This document shows positions 43,070-51,711 of a DNA stretch of 64,000 bases, piece by piece. The notes beneath the pieces were generated by a model. It searched no databases. It was not told the DNA's origin and saw nothing but the letters and a program-made list of their open reading frames with translations. The DNA comes from Runella rosea (GTDB lineage Bacteria > Bacteroidota > Bacteroidia > Cytophagales > Spirosomataceae): assembly GCF_003325355.1 (NCBI RefSeq), contig NZ_CP030850.1, positions 1,178,001 to 1,242,000 on the forward strand, read 5' to 3'. The position numbers and the translations under genes were made by a program. Numbering within the stretch: position 1 is the first letter of the stretch; each line of letters begins with the position of its first letter.

Positions 43070-44305
43070 ATGGCCCTTAATTACATCTGGATTGGCTTTT
43101 TTCTCATTTCGTTTGCGGTAGCTTTGATTAAATTCATTTTTTCAGGCGATACCGAAATCTTCAAGTTGATTGTCGAAGGCATGTTTGACTCTGCAAAGGT
43201 CGCCGTGATGGACATTGCGTTACCTTTGGCTGGGGTGATGACGTTCTTTTTAGGACTGCTTAACATTGGAGAAAAAGCGGGCGCCATCAACTTTCTTGCT
43301 AGAATCATTGGCCCTTTTTTTCATCAGCTTTTTCCAGAAGTACCTAAAAACCACCCTGCAAACGGTCAGATGATAATGAATTTTTCGGCCAACATGCTGG
43401 GGCTTGACAATGCCGCAACGCCTTTTGGTTTGCGGGCCATGCAAAGTCTTCAAGACCTTAACCCTACCAAGGAGACCGCTAGTAATGCCCAAATTATGTT
43501 TTTGGTCTTACACACGTCGGGGTTGACCATTATTCCGCTTGGTGTGATGGCCCAACGCTCCATCTTGGGTGCTCAAGACCCGTCCGATATTTTGATTCCG
43601 TGTCTGATAGCTACCTACATCGCCACCGTCGCCAGTATAATTATTACTGGGTTTTGGCAACGTATCAACTTATTCAATCGAATCTTTATTGGCTGGATAG
43701 GCTCGATAACCGCGATTTTGGGGCTGCTTCTGTGGTATTTATCTTCGCAAACGAAAGAACAGCTCGAAATTATTTCAAAAGTGGGCGGCAACCTGATTTT
43801 GTTAATAATTGTAGTAGCTTTCTTGCTCGGAGGGCTGCGTAAAAAAATTGACTTGTTTGGCACTTTTGTTGATGGGGCCAAAGCTGGTTTTGAAACATCG
43901 GTCAAAATCATACCTTACCTAGTCGGAATGCTAGTGGCCATCAGTACTTTCCGGAATGCGGGGGTCATGAACTACTTGGTAGAAGGCTTAAAATACCTGA
44001 TTGCATTGACGGGGATGAATACCGACTTTTCTGATTCACTGCCCGTAGCATTGATGCGCCCCATCAGTGGCAGCGCATCGAGGGCCCTGATGATAGACAG
44101 CATGAAACAGTTCGGCGCAGACTCATTCGTCGGACGATTGTCGTGTATGTTTCAAAGCTCTGCCGATACCACTTTTTACATTGTTGCGCTGTATTTTGGC
44201 TCAGTAGGCATCAAAAAAACCCGCTATGCCATTGTAGCGGGTCTAATTGCCGACTTTATAGGCGTGACTGCCGCAATTCTGCTCGCTTATTTGTTTTTTC
44301 ACTGA
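43070..44305 (+). CDS. SpmA/SpmB-type nucleoside-recognition membrane protein
   Basis: A 411-residue integral membrane protein with two Gate (nucleoside recognition) domains. The N-terminal half resembles spore maturation protein SpmA (NMLGLDNAATPFGLRAMQSLQ) and the C-terminal half SpmB (VALMRPISGSASRALMIDSMKQFGADSFVGRLSCMFQSSADTTFYIVALYFGSVGIKKTRY). The two halves are separate genes in spore formers and are fused here, which is usual in Bacteroidota. About ten hydrophobic segments are seen. The role is unknown outside sporulation. The ATG at 43070 is used; a TTG at 42968 would add a non-conserved leader. Its last seven bases overlap the convergent YceI gene. Confidence 0.88.
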   Translation: MALNYIWIGFFLISFAVALIKFIFSGDTEIFKLIVEGMFDSAKVAVMDIALPLAGVMTFFLGLLNIGEKAGAINFLARIIGPFFHQLFPEVPKNHPANGQMIMNFSANMLGLDNAATPFGLRAMQSLQDLNPTKETASNAQIMFLVLHTSGLTIIPLGVMAQRSILGAQDPSDILIPCLIATYIATVASIIITGFWQRINLFNRIFIGWIGSITAILGLLLWYLSSQTKEQLEIISKVGGNLILLIIVVAFLLGGLRKKIDLFGTFVDGAKAGFETSVKIIPYLVGMLVAISTFRNAGVMNYLVEGLKYLIALTGMNTDFSDSLPVALMRPISGSASRALMIDSMKQFGADSFVGRLSCMFQSSADTTFYIVALYFGSVGIKKTRYAIVAGLIADFIGVTAAILLAYLFFH

Positions 44306-44850
44306 TTTACATCAAATACGAATGTAAACTTAACAATGATTTCTTCCTTGATAGACGTTCCCAAAAGCGACGGAATGAGAATATTATATTCTTTGAGGTC
44401 AACAGGAAAAGACCCTTCCACTTTCATTTTATTCCCTTTTAGGGACGTCTGAGCATTAACGCTGATTTGTTTAGTGACTCCATGAAAAGATAAGTTTCCG
44501 ACAATGGTCATTTTACCAGCGTTTGCGACGATAGAATCCCCCGTAAAACTAACCCTCGGGAATAGTAATGCCTCTATTTTCTCCATCGCATTGGAGTCAC
44601 GATTGGAATTTTTACTGTCAAAACTAACAACTTTGGCAGAAGCCGCAACCGTCACAATCTCCTGTTTATCAGGATTATAATTTATTACGCACACCACTGC
44701 ATTCGATTTGGCCGTCCAATTGTGCAATGGATGAAAACCCTCATAACTTACGGAGGACTGGCTGGGAAGCGCAAATAGTTTTACGTTTGAAGAAGTCGTT
44801 TTTTCTCCAAAGTACAAGAAAAAACCAATGAAAACAGCCATAAGCTTCAT
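44299..44850 (-). CDS. YceI family protein
   Basis: A 183-residue exported protein with the YceI lipocalin-like barrel, which binds isoprenoid lipids such as quinone-like molecules in the periplasm. The N-terminal hydrophobic stretch (MKLMAVFIGFFLYFG) is a signal peptide. Family features are SSVSYEGFHPLHNWTAKS, the central VSFTGDSIVANAGKMTIVGNLSFHGVTKQISV and the strand-rich end IKEEIIVKFTFVFDV. It lies seven bases downstream of a b561-like membrane gene on the same strand. YceI and cytochrome b561 are known partners in other bacteria, which supports a redox-linked role. Its 3' end overlaps the convergent SpmA/SpmB gene. Confidence 0.87.
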   Translation of the reverse strand: MKLMAVFIGFFLYFGEKTTSSNVKLFALPSQSSVSYEGFHPLHNWTAKSNAVVCVINYNPDKQEIVTVAASAKVVSFDSKNSNRDSNAMEKIEALLFPRVSFTGDSIVANAGKMTIVGNLSFHGVTKQISVNAQTSLKGNKMKVEGSFPVDLKEYNILIPSLLGTSIKEEIIVKFTFVFDVNQ

Positions 44851-44857
44851 ACACTAT

Positions 44858-45478
44858 TTACTTAAATTTTAGACTAACCACACTCAGTGTCATCGCAGCA
44901 AATGTGGTGTATGCGGCGGCCCGATGGTAGGGTTTTAAGGAAGGATTATCGGATATTTTATGGGCCAATACGTTGGTAGCTATCATACCCGATAGGTGTA
45001 AAATGGCCAAACCACGGTGAAGTTTCACACCACTGAATCCCTTTCGACGTACCATTGGTGGAGGGGCCGTAAGTGAAAGAAGCGCCGCCGTTGTATAGGT
45101 GATATTGATTCCCATGGCCATATTTTCATGGGTATTTTTGAGAGAAGGCGAATAATTGCGGTATAACTTGGCCCCAAGAAACCCCTGCCCTACCATGCCT
45201 GCCAACGTAGTAAGCCCCACAAAACGGTGAATTTTTAGCATATTCCGCCTGATTTTGAGCTCACTTTGCCTGTTTTGAATGGTCAGTGGCCGCCAATTTC
45301 GCACCAACCCTCTACTTCCCCACACCGCCCGTTGCGTGAAGAGCATTTTTGAAGGTAATAAATCTGGTAATTGATTTACGCCAATATCGGCTAAAAGGGT
45401 GTCTGTTTGGGTTAATTGTGCCCAGCAAAAACTAGAGGTAACCCAGGTGAGCCAAAGCCCAAAAATGACAATCTTCAT
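44858..45478 (-). CDS. Cytochrome b561-like membrane protein
   Basis: A protein of about 206 residues with a signal peptide and four hydrophobic segments in the C-terminal 130 residues. Histidines lie near the ends of these segments (LKIHRFVGLTTLAG, NTHENMAMGINITYTT, VKLHRGLAILHLSG, KPYHRAAAYTTFA), as expected for heme-b ligation in a four-helix cytochrome b561-type protein. No named family is certain. The downstream YceI gene strengthens the redox interpretation. The ATG at 45478 is used; the codon before it is TTG. A 22-bp palindrome lies nine bases upstream of the start, so the pair is likely a regulated operon. Confidence 0.6.
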   Translation of the reverse strand: MKIVIFGLWLTWVTSSFCWAQLTQTDTLLADIGVNQLPDLLPSKMLFTQRAVWGSRGLVRNWRPLTIQNRQSELKIRRNMLKIHRFVGLTTLAGMVGQGFLGAKLYRNYSPSLKNTHENMAMGINITYTTAALLSLTAPPPMVRRKGFSGVKLHRGLAILHLSGMIATNVLAHKISDNPSLKPYHRAAAYTTFAAMTLSVVSLKFK

Positions 45479-45487
45479 CAATGACGT

Positions 45488-45509
45488 TTAGGTATATATT
45501 TACACCTAA
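45488..45509 (-). promoter_or_regulatory. 22-bp palindromic candidate operator of the b561-like/yceI operon
   Basis: The arms TTAGGTATATA (45488-45498) and TTTACACCTAA (45499-45509) are complementary at 9 of 11 positions. The centre is AT-rich and the TTAGGT ends are perfect. It lies nine bases before the start codon of the b561-like gene. The size and symmetry fit a dimeric repressor such as a MarR-type protein; no such gene lies nearby. Confidence 0.5.
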
Positions 45510-45661
45510 CATGTACGAAAAAGATGGACTATTTGGATTTGGGGGCTATTTTTTTATTGATAAAAAAGAAGCGCTGTCATCAACTATTATTCACTATTAT
45601 CCACAGGGGCAATTGAAGATTGGGTGATGAGGTTTAGAAAGACCTCATCACTCTGTTTTTT

Positions 45662-46096
45662 TTAGCAGGCAATTTTTCCGACACGCGTTGCGTGGCGGCC
45701 GCCTTCAAAATCGGTATTTAAGAATATCGTAACGCACTCAAACGCCGTTTCTTCGGCAATAAACCGCGCGGGTAGACAAATGATGTTTGCATCATTGTGC
45801 TGACGAGCCAGCGCCGCCAGCGGCGTATCCCATACCAATGCCGCCCGAATTCCTTGGTGTTTATTGGCCGTAATGGCCACGCCTTGTCCGCTTCCGCAGA
45901 CCAATACCCCAGCGTCAAATTCTCCTTTTTCCACCGCTAAAGCCACTGGATGGGCAAAATCGGCGTAGTCGGCTGAGTCGGCAGTGTAAGTTCCAAAGTC
46001 TTTTACTTCATACCCTTGCTCTTTCAGCCACGCTACCAGCGGTTCTTTTAAGGAAAATCCGGCGTGGTCGCCGCCAATTGCAATTTTTTTAGCCAT
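45662..46096 (-). CDS. rpiB: Ribose 5-phosphate isomerase B
   Basis: A 144-residue RpiB-type isomerase that interconverts ribose 5-phosphate and ribulose 5-phosphate in the pentose phosphate pathway. Family blocks are IAIGGDHAGFSLKEPLVAWL, DYADFAHPVALAVEKGEFDAGVLVCGSGQGVAITANKHQGIRAALVWD with the catalytic Cys of the VCGSGQG loop, and ARQHNDANIICLPARF. The length is typical. A TACCTTTG match (minus strand, 46152-46145) about 50 bases upstream is a possible -7 promoter box. It is monocistronic. Confidence 0.96.
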   Translation of the reverse strand: MAKKIAIGGDHAGFSLKEPLVAWLKEQGYEVKDFGTYTADSADYADFAHPVALAVEKGEFDAGVLVCGSGQGVAITANKHQGIRAALVWDTPLAALARQHNDANIICLPARFIAEETAFECVTIFLNTDFEGGRHATRVGKIAC

Positions 46097-46261
46097 AACC
46101 TGAACTAGAATTAAAATTATTTTCGTTATTGTTTCCCGTTATCGCAAAGGTACAAAACCTTGGGTAACCGACTTGAATAATTTCACAACCCGTCTCCGTG
46201 TTTTTGGGTTTCTTGTTTAAGAACTACAAAAATTGAAAGACCCTTTAAAAAAGTTAATGCC

Positions 46262-46987
46262 ATGTCAGAAACTGAATTATTGAACGAAGAAGATCGCATT
46301 CGCGAAGCATTTGAAGACAAAAACTGGAATGAAATCAAAACCGCCGACTCATGGGTAATTTTCAAAGTCTTGGCCGAGTTTGTAGAAGGATTTGATAAAT
46401 TAGCAAAAATCGGCCCGTGTGTCTCCATTTTTGGCTCTGCCCGTACCAAACCCGACCATGAGTATTACAAAATCGCCGAAGAAATCGCCGCTAAACTCGT
46501 ACGCCACGGCTACGGAGTGATTACGGGCGGTGGTCCTGGGATTATGGAAGCAGGAAGCAAAGGAGCTTTTGAACAAGGCGGAAAATCGGTAGGCTTAAAC
46601 ATCATTCTCCCCTTTGAACAACACAGTAATTTGTACATTGACCCCGATAAAAACATCAATTTCGATTTCTTTTTTGTCAGAAAAGTAATGTTTGTCAAAT
46701 ATTCTCAGGGTTTTGTAGTCATGCCGGGCGGATTTGGAACCTTGGATGAACTTTTTGAAGCACTAACGCTTATTCAAACCAAAAAAATCGGCCGTTTCCC
46801 CATCGTCATGGTCGGTAAAGCCTACTGGTCGGGGTTGCTTGATTGGATTAAAACCACCATGCTCGAAACCGAACACAACATCAACCCCGAAGACCTCAAA
46901 CTGTTTAGTTTGGTCGATACCGCCGAAGAAGCAGTGCGCGTTATTGATGAGTTTTACGCCAAATATTTGCTAAAACCCAACTTCTAA
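46262..46987 (+). CDS. LOG family protein (TIGR00730-type Rossmann fold)
   Basis: A 241-residue protein of the LOG family, whose best-known members are cytokinin-activating phosphoribohydrolases that release the base from nucleoside monophosphates. The signature motifs are present: GGGPGIMEAGSKGAFEQGGKSVG and MPGGFGTLDELFEALTLIQTKK (PGGxGTxxE). Bacterial homologues act on AMP or similar nucleotides. The family is firm and the substrate is inferred. It is divergent from rpiB and ends in an intrinsic terminator. Confidence 0.93.
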   Translation: MSETELLNEEDRIREAFEDKNWNEIKTADSWVIFKVLAEFVEGFDKLAKIGPCVSIFGSARTKPDHEYYKIAEEIAAKLVRHGYGVITGGGPGIMEAGSKGAFEQGGKSVGLNIILPFEQHSNLYIDPDKNINFDFFFVRKVMFVKYSQGFVVMPGGFGTLDELFEALTLIQTKKIGRFPIVMVGKAYWSGLLDWIKTTMLETEHNINPEDLKLFSLVDTAEEAVRVIDEFYAKYLLKPNF

Positions 46988-47013
46988 ACTTTGCTTTAAA
47001 ATACGTTTTTTGG

Positions 47014-47059
47014 CCCTTGAAAATACCTGTAAAGGTCGTTTTCAAGGGTTTGTTTTTTT
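47014..47059 (+). terminator. Intrinsic terminator after the LOG gene
   Basis: CCCTTGAAAA pairs with TTTTCAAGGG (47014-47048) with an inner ACCT/AGGT stem, followed by TTTGTTTTTTT. Confidence 0.88.
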
Positions 47060-47146
47060 CTGCCCTTTGTAACCGTTATTATTGTAAAATGAACCCAAAC
47101 ACTTACCTAAGAGTGTTGATTACTCAACCATTTAACCACAACTGCC

Positions 47147-47704
47147 ATGGGAAAATTCCATCCTTCCATCCACCAATCGCACCAAGATTTCATTCAAAAA
47201 CAACACCTATTTTTTGTTAGTACCGCACCACTCAACCCCGACGGACACATCAATCTGTCGCCCAAGGGTTTGGATTGTTTTCGGGTTTTGTCAGAAAATA
47301 AAGTGGCCTACATGGATCTAATAAGCAGCGGCAACGAAACCTCCGCCCATACGCTCGAAAACGGCCGTATTACGTTTATGTTTTGTTCTTTTGACCATAA
47401 TCCACTCATTTTGAGGCTCTATGGAAAAGGTTTTACCGTTTTGCCATCCTCCGACGATTGGGCAACTTACGCCCCCCATTTTACGCTTTATCCAAGTACG
47501 CGCCAGATAATTGTGGCTGATATTAACTTGGTTCAAACCTCTTGTGGGTTTGGTGTACCCGAATTTGAGTATAAAGGAGAGCGAAGCATCCATTTTGATT
47601 GGGCGGAGAAGAAAGGGAAAAGTGGATTAGCCGAATACGTACAGAAAAATAATTTAATCAGCCTCGACGGCCTTCCTTCTAACTTGGGTTTGACCCAAAA
47701 ATAA
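47147..47704 (+). CDS. Pyridoxamine 5'-phosphate oxidase family protein
   Basis: A 185-residue split-barrel flavoprotein of the PNPOx-like group. Blocks are KQHLFFVSTAPLNPDGHINLSPKG, the FMN-contact region LISSGNETSAHTLENGRITFMFCSF, and RLYGKGFTVL. The C-terminal tail IHFDWAEKKGKSGLAEYVQKNNLISLDGLP is seen in the subgroup acting on F420 or FMN-type redox reactions, but true PNP oxidase residues are missing, so it is not PdxH. The substrate is unknown. It is monocistronic between the LOG gene and a beta-propeller protein gene. Confidence 0.87.
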   Translation: MGKFHPSIHQSHQDFIQKQHLFFVSTAPLNPDGHINLSPKGLDCFRVLSENKVAYMDLISSGNETSAHTLENGRITFMFCSFDHNPLILRLYGKGFTVLPSSDDWATYAPHFTLYPSTRQIIVADINLVQTSCGFGVPEFEYKGERSIHFDWAEKKGKSGLAEYVQKNNLISLDGLPSNLGLTQK

Positions 47705-47830
47705 GTCGTCAACCTACAAGGTTTAGGACGTTAAGGTCATCTCGTATGTTTTTGGGAATAGTTATAAAAATCGTCTTTGCACCTTTTCTCTAAAAGGGCA
47801 CGAACGCCCTTTGCATCCCCAAATACTACT

Positions 47831-48958
47831 ATGAAAAAGCTTCGATTCCGGCTTTTGCTATTGACCTTGTCTTTAGGGGTCATTGCCCTTTTTACCCATA
47901 CCATTCCCAAGAAAAAGCAAGAAGAAAAAGCCATCAAACGCTACCTCTACGTAGCAACGCCCGGCATACGAAATTACCTCGAATACGGCGGACATGGTTT
48001 AGTGGTCTTTGATATTGACAATAATTATCAGTTTGTCAAACGCATTCCTACGGCGGGGTTAGACGCGGAAGGCAAACCCATAAACGTAAAAGGAATTTGT
48101 GCGAGTTTGGCCACCAACAGCATCTATATCAGTACAATCACCACCTTGCAATGCATTGATTTAACGACCGAAAAAGTAAAATGGGAACGTAAATACGACG
48201 AAGGCTGCGACCGCATGGCCATCTCTCCCGACGGCAAAACGATTTACCTACCTACGTTTGAAAAAGACTATTGGTCGGTGGTAGATGCCGCTACGGGTGA
48301 CGTAAAACAGAAGATTGTCCTCAATTCAGGCGCTCACAACACTGTTTTCGGATTGAACGGAAAAGAGGTCTATTTGGCGGGCTTACGCTCGCCTTACTTA
48401 ACCGTGGTGAATGCCCAAAAACCCACTGAAACCCGTCAAGTTGGCCCATTCAGTGCGTCTATTCGTCCTTTTACCGTCAATGGAAAACAAACGTTGTGTT
48501 TTGTAAATGTCAACGATTTGCTGGGTTTTGAAATCGGCGACCTCAAAACGGGTAAAATGCTGCATCGCGTTGTAGTCAGTGGGGTGCAGAAAGGCCCCGT
48601 CAAACGCCACGGGTGCCCCAGCCATGGTGTCGGACTTACACCCGACGAAAAGGAAGTTTGGGTCGTAGACGGTGCCAACCAACAAGTCCACTTTTTTGAT
48701 GCCACGGTCATGCCTTCCCGCCAAATCGGTAGCCTATCCTTACGTGACCAACCAGGCTGGATTACGTTCAGTTTGGATGGGAAACACGCCTACCCTTCCA
48801 CGGGAGAAATCATCGATGTCGCCACGCACAAAATCATTACGACGCTCCAAGGAGAAAACGGACAGGGAGTCCACAGCGAAAAAATGATTGAAGTTCACTT
48901 CAACGGTCAAAAACCCGTGCAAATAGGCGACCAATTCGGTTTGGGACGTAAGCGTTAA
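47831..48958 (+). CDS. Exported YncE-like beta-propeller protein
   Basis: A protein of about 375 residues with an N-terminal signal peptide or anchor (MKKLRFRLLLLTLSLGVIALF). The rest is a seven-bladed propeller of YVTN/YncE type: RYLYVATPGIRNYLEYGGHGLVVFDIDNNYQFVKRIP, ERKYDEGCDRMAISPDGKTIYLPTFE and PSHGVGLTPDEKEVWVVDGANQQVHFFDA, with repeating SPDGKxIY blade ends. Such proteins bind ligands or are scaffolds; no enzyme site is seen. The start at 47831 is an ATG followed by a good signal peptide; an upstream TTG at 47777 is rejected. The gene converges on the VF530 gene with no clear terminator between them. Confidence 0.82.
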   Translation: MKKLRFRLLLLTLSLGVIALFTHTIPKKKQEEKAIKRYLYVATPGIRNYLEYGGHGLVVFDIDNNYQFVKRIPTAGLDAEGKPINVKGICASLATNSIYISTITTLQCIDLTTEKVKWERKYDEGCDRMAISPDGKTIYLPTFEKDYWSVVDAATGDVKQKIVLNSGAHNTVFGLNGKEVYLAGLRSPYLTVVNAQKPTETRQVGPFSASIRPFTVNGKQTLCFVNVNDLLGFEIGDLKTGKMLHRVVVSGVQKGPVKRHGCPSHGVGLTPDEKEVWVVDGANQQVHFFDATVMPSRQIGSLSLRDQPGWITFSLDGKHAYPSTGEIIDVATHKIITTLQGENGQGVHSEKMIEVHFNGQKPVQIGDQFGLGRKR

Positions 48959-48962
48959 TTAT

Positions 48963-49184
48963 TTAATCATTCAGACTCATCAAATACAGTTGTTCCACTT
49001 TAGCCCGCGCCCAAGGCGTTTTTCGAAGAAATGCTAGGCTAGATTTGATGCTTGGGTCGTATTGAAAACAACGAATATTGACGTACTCACTCATGGTTTC
49101 CCACCCATAATGAGCAACCAGGTGATTCAGCATCATTTCAAGGGTGATGCCATGAAGGGGATTATTGGCTTGCGGATTTTGCAT
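48963..49184 (-). CDS. VF530 family (DUF2132) DNA-binding protein
   Basis: A 73-residue protein of the VF530/DUF2132 family, small helical proteins suggested to bind DNA. The family blocks are [22 protein letters not shown] and [32 protein letters not shown], which cover nearly the whole protein. The start at 49184 ([12 protein letters not shown]) is typical; the longer reading to 49214 adds a non-conserved leader. A TATCTTTG match (minus strand, 49196-49189) lies just upstream, which would give an almost leaderless mRNA. The role is unknown. Confidence 0.9.
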   Translation of the reverse strand: MQNPQANNPLHGITLEMMLNHLVAHYGWETMSEYVNIRCFQYDPSIKSSLAFLRKTPWARAKVEQLYLMSLND

Positions 49185-49214
49185 GGAACAAAGATAGAAA
49201 CGGAGCGACCACAT

Positions 49215-49562
49215 CGATACACGGACATTCGTTTTTTTTCATTTTTCAATCATTTACTCACCCTATTTTACAAAAACATAACGGGAGCTTCATCTTGAAG
49301 ACACGGTAAAAGTGTTGTTTTGCGGTCAAAAAGAACGCTATGAAATCACCATTAAAGTATAAATTTACCACCTCAAATGATCATTGGAAACGCAAGTGGA
49401 GTTGGCGTCAAAACCACGCTGTAGTCCGCCCCAAACCCCAAAATGACGCGTATGACACGCAAGAGTTTCGCAACACTCCCTTTCCTGACGCCGTTACTTT
49501 TTAGAAAAAACACAGTAAAAATACCATTAAGGTGTTTTCTATCATTGATTCTAACCATTTTT
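49215..49562. other. Gap upstream of the phosphatase fusion
   Basis: About 350 bases with no supported gene. A 54-codon frame at 49340-49504 and a 25-codon C-terminal-like fragment at 49283-49363 (ending KERYEITIKV, stop) are present; the second looks like the tail of a decayed gene but is too short to call. Confidence 0.35.
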
Positions 49563-51398
49563 ATGAAACGTTTTTTTTTACCAGTCCTTGTCGCTGTATT
49601 TGCCATTCTGCAAAGCCATAGCCAAATTACGTACACTCCCGCCAATGCACACTCGCACAACGATTATGCTCAGGCCAATCCTTTTTTCGGCGCTTACAAC
49701 CTCCAATGTGGGGCCATCGAAGCCGATGTTTTTCTTAAAGACGGTGAACTGATGGTAGCGCACCATCCTGATGAAATCAAGCCTGAGCGCACCTTTCATG
49801 CCTTGTATTTGCAGCCGCTCGCCGCGCAGCATCGTGAGGGAAAAATCTATCCCTTACAATTATTGATTGACCTAAAGACCTCCGCTGGACCTACCCTAGA
49901 AACATTGGTCAATCACCTAAACCGTTTTCCGTACGTTTTTGGGGATAACAAATCTGTCAAAGTGGTTATCAGCGGCAACATGCCTTCACCTAATGATTTT
50001 GGGAAATACCCCTCTTGGGTTTCGTTTGACGGGCGATTTGAAGAAACATATTCTGACGCCGCCTTGGCCCGTGTGCCATTGTTCAGTGCTCCTTTCAGTA
50101 CCGTTTCTCGTTGGACAGGTGTTGGTTTATTTCCCAAAGAAGACCGGGAAAGATTGGTTGAGTTGGTCAATCGTGCCCATCAAAAAGGAAAAAAAGTTCG
50201 TTTCTGGGGAACACCTGACAATGAGGCAGTTTGGAAAGAACTGATGGCGGTAGGCGTTGATTGGATTGGAACCGATGCCCCACAGGCACTGGCAAATTAT
50301 TTTAAAAGTACAAAACCTGCCGATAGCCAATATACCAACACAGTTCCCGCTTATACGCCTTACCAACCCTCCTATAAAAGTGACGGTAGCAACAAAACGC
50401 CCAAAAACATCATTTTTTTGATTGGCGACGGCATGGGTCTTGCCCAAATGCACACTGGTATGATTGCCAATCACGGACAGCTGCACATGGCGTTGTTTAG
50501 ACATCTTGGTTTAATGCAAACCCAACCCGCTGAAACATTCATCACCGACTCGGCCGCCGCGGGCACCGCCTTGGCCACGGGATATAAAACCAAAAACGGG
50601 ACCATTGGCATGGATGCCACCTTGGTAGCCCGTCCTTCGCTGACCGTAACGGCTAAACAAAAAGGAAAAAAATGCGCCGTTATTTCGTCAGGCCCCATCA
50701 CGGATGCAACCCCTGCGGTTTTTTATGCCCATCAGCCCAAGCGTAGTATGCAGGAAGAAATCGCCGCCGATTTCCTGAAAGAGCCCTTGGATATTTTGGC
50801 GGGTGGCGGGGCCAAATACTTTTTTGAGCGCAAAGACAAAGCTAATCTCGGAGATTCACTCAAAGCGCGCCAGTACGATGTTATTCGTAAATATGCAGAA
50901 ATAACCAACCAGAATAAAGCTGAAAAATTCGTCGTTTTGGATGACCAAGCCACACTGTCAATTGAAAAAGGGCGTGGCAATTTTCTACCATTAACGGTAA
51001 AAGAAAGCATCAGTCACTTCCAGAAAACGGCAAAAAAGGGCTTTTTTATCATGGCCGAAGGAGCACAAATCGACTACGCTGGCCACGCCAATAATACAGG
51101 TTATGTGGTCAATGAGGTGCTGGATTTTGACCAGGCGGTGGGAGAAGCGCTACGTTTTGCCGATGAAGACGGCCAAACGCTCGTCATTGTCACCGCCGAC
51201 CACGAAACGGGGGCCATGAGCATTACAGGTGGTAGTGAATCGGAAGGCATGATTAAAGGAAATTTTGGTTCTAAAGGCCACTCTGCCATCATGGTTCCAG
51301 TGTATGCCTACGGCCCTCAATCCCAACAATTTGGTGGAATTTACCAGAATACCGAACTTTCCAACCGCATTCGTCGATTACTAGAAGAATCAAAATAA
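49563..51398 (+). CDS. Two-domain exported phosphodiesterase-like / alkaline phosphatase fusion
   Basis: An exported protein of about 611 residues with a signal peptide (MKRFFLPVLVAVFAILQSHS). The N-terminal 250 residues resemble the PI-PLC/glycerophosphodiester phosphodiesterase barrel: NAHSHNDYAQANPFFGAYNLQCGAIEADVFLKDGELMVAHHPDEI and a late VDWIGTDAPQAL. The C-terminal domain is an alkaline phosphatase: IIFLIGDGMGLAQMH, nucleophile Ser330 in TDSAAAGTALATGYKTK, MAEGAQIDYAGHANN, VTADHETGAMS and GHSAIMVPVYAYGP. The pair could free phosphate from phosphodiesters in two consecutive steps: cleavage of the diester and then of the monoester. A PhoB-type box was not identified. Confidence 0.88.
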   Translation: MKRFFLPVLVAVFAILQSHSQITYTPANAHSHNDYAQANPFFGAYNLQCGAIEADVFLKDGELMVAHHPDEIKPERTFHALYLQPLAAQHREGKIYPLQLLIDLKTSAGPTLETLVNHLNRFPYVFGDNKSVKVVISGNMPSPNDFGKYPSWVSFDGRFEETYSDAALARVPLFSAPFSTVSRWTGVGLFPKEDRERLVELVNRAHQKGKKVRFWGTPDNEAVWKELMAVGVDWIGTDAPQALANYFKSTKPADSQYTNTVPAYTPYQPSYKSDGSNKTPKNIIFLIGDGMGLAQMHTGMIANHGQLHMALFRHLGLMQTQPAETFITDSAAAGTALATGYKTKNGTIGMDATLVARPSLTVTAKQKGKKCAVISSGPITDATPAVFYAHQPKRSMQEEIAADFLKEPLDILAGGGAKYFFERKDKANLGDSLKARQYDVIRKYAEITNQNKAEKFVVLDDQATLSIEKGRGNFLPLTVKESISHFQKTAKKGFFIMAEGAQIDYAGHANNTGYVVNEVLDFDQAVGEALRFADEDGQTLVIVTADHETGAMSITGGSESEGMIKGNFGSKGHSAIMVPVYAYGPQSQQFGGIYQNTELSNRIRRLLEESK

Positions 51399-51409
51399 AG
51401 TAAGTACGA

Positions 51410-51703
51410 TTAGCGAAACAATTTCGCATCCGCCCAAAAAGTCCCGAAAGGAACCAACGAAGCAATAAAAGCCAGTACCGATTTTTTTATCGACCAACTG
51501 TATTCGACGGCGGCCATTACAACGTACAAAATATACAATACAAACAGCACTCCGTGGGCCATGCCAGTGATTTTTACGGCCATTGGCTGGCCCGCTATGT
51601 ATTTTAAAGGCATGGCGATGAAGAGAAGTACCAGAAAAGAAATACCTTCTAAAAAGCCGATGATTCGAAGACGTCCAATGGTGTTTTTAAGCAAATTTAT
51701 CAT
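51410..51703 (-). CDS. DUF3817 family membrane protein
   Basis: A 97-residue membrane protein with three hydrophobic segments. It matches the DUF3817 family (RLRIIGFLEGISFLVLLFIAMPLKYI ... GMAHGVLFVLYILYVV ... VLAFIASLVPFGTFWADAKL), in which the FLEGISFL and MAHGxLF motifs are diagnostic. Function unknown. It lies eight bases downstream of the glycerate kinase gene on the minus strand and converges with the phosphatase fusion. Confidence 0.9.
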   Translation of the reverse strand: MINLLKNTIGRLRIIGFLEGISFLVLLFIAMPLKYIAGQPMAVKITGMAHGVLFVLYILYVVMAAVEYSWSIKKSVLAFIASLVPFGTFWADAKLFR

Positions 51704-51711
51704 TTTGTGGG

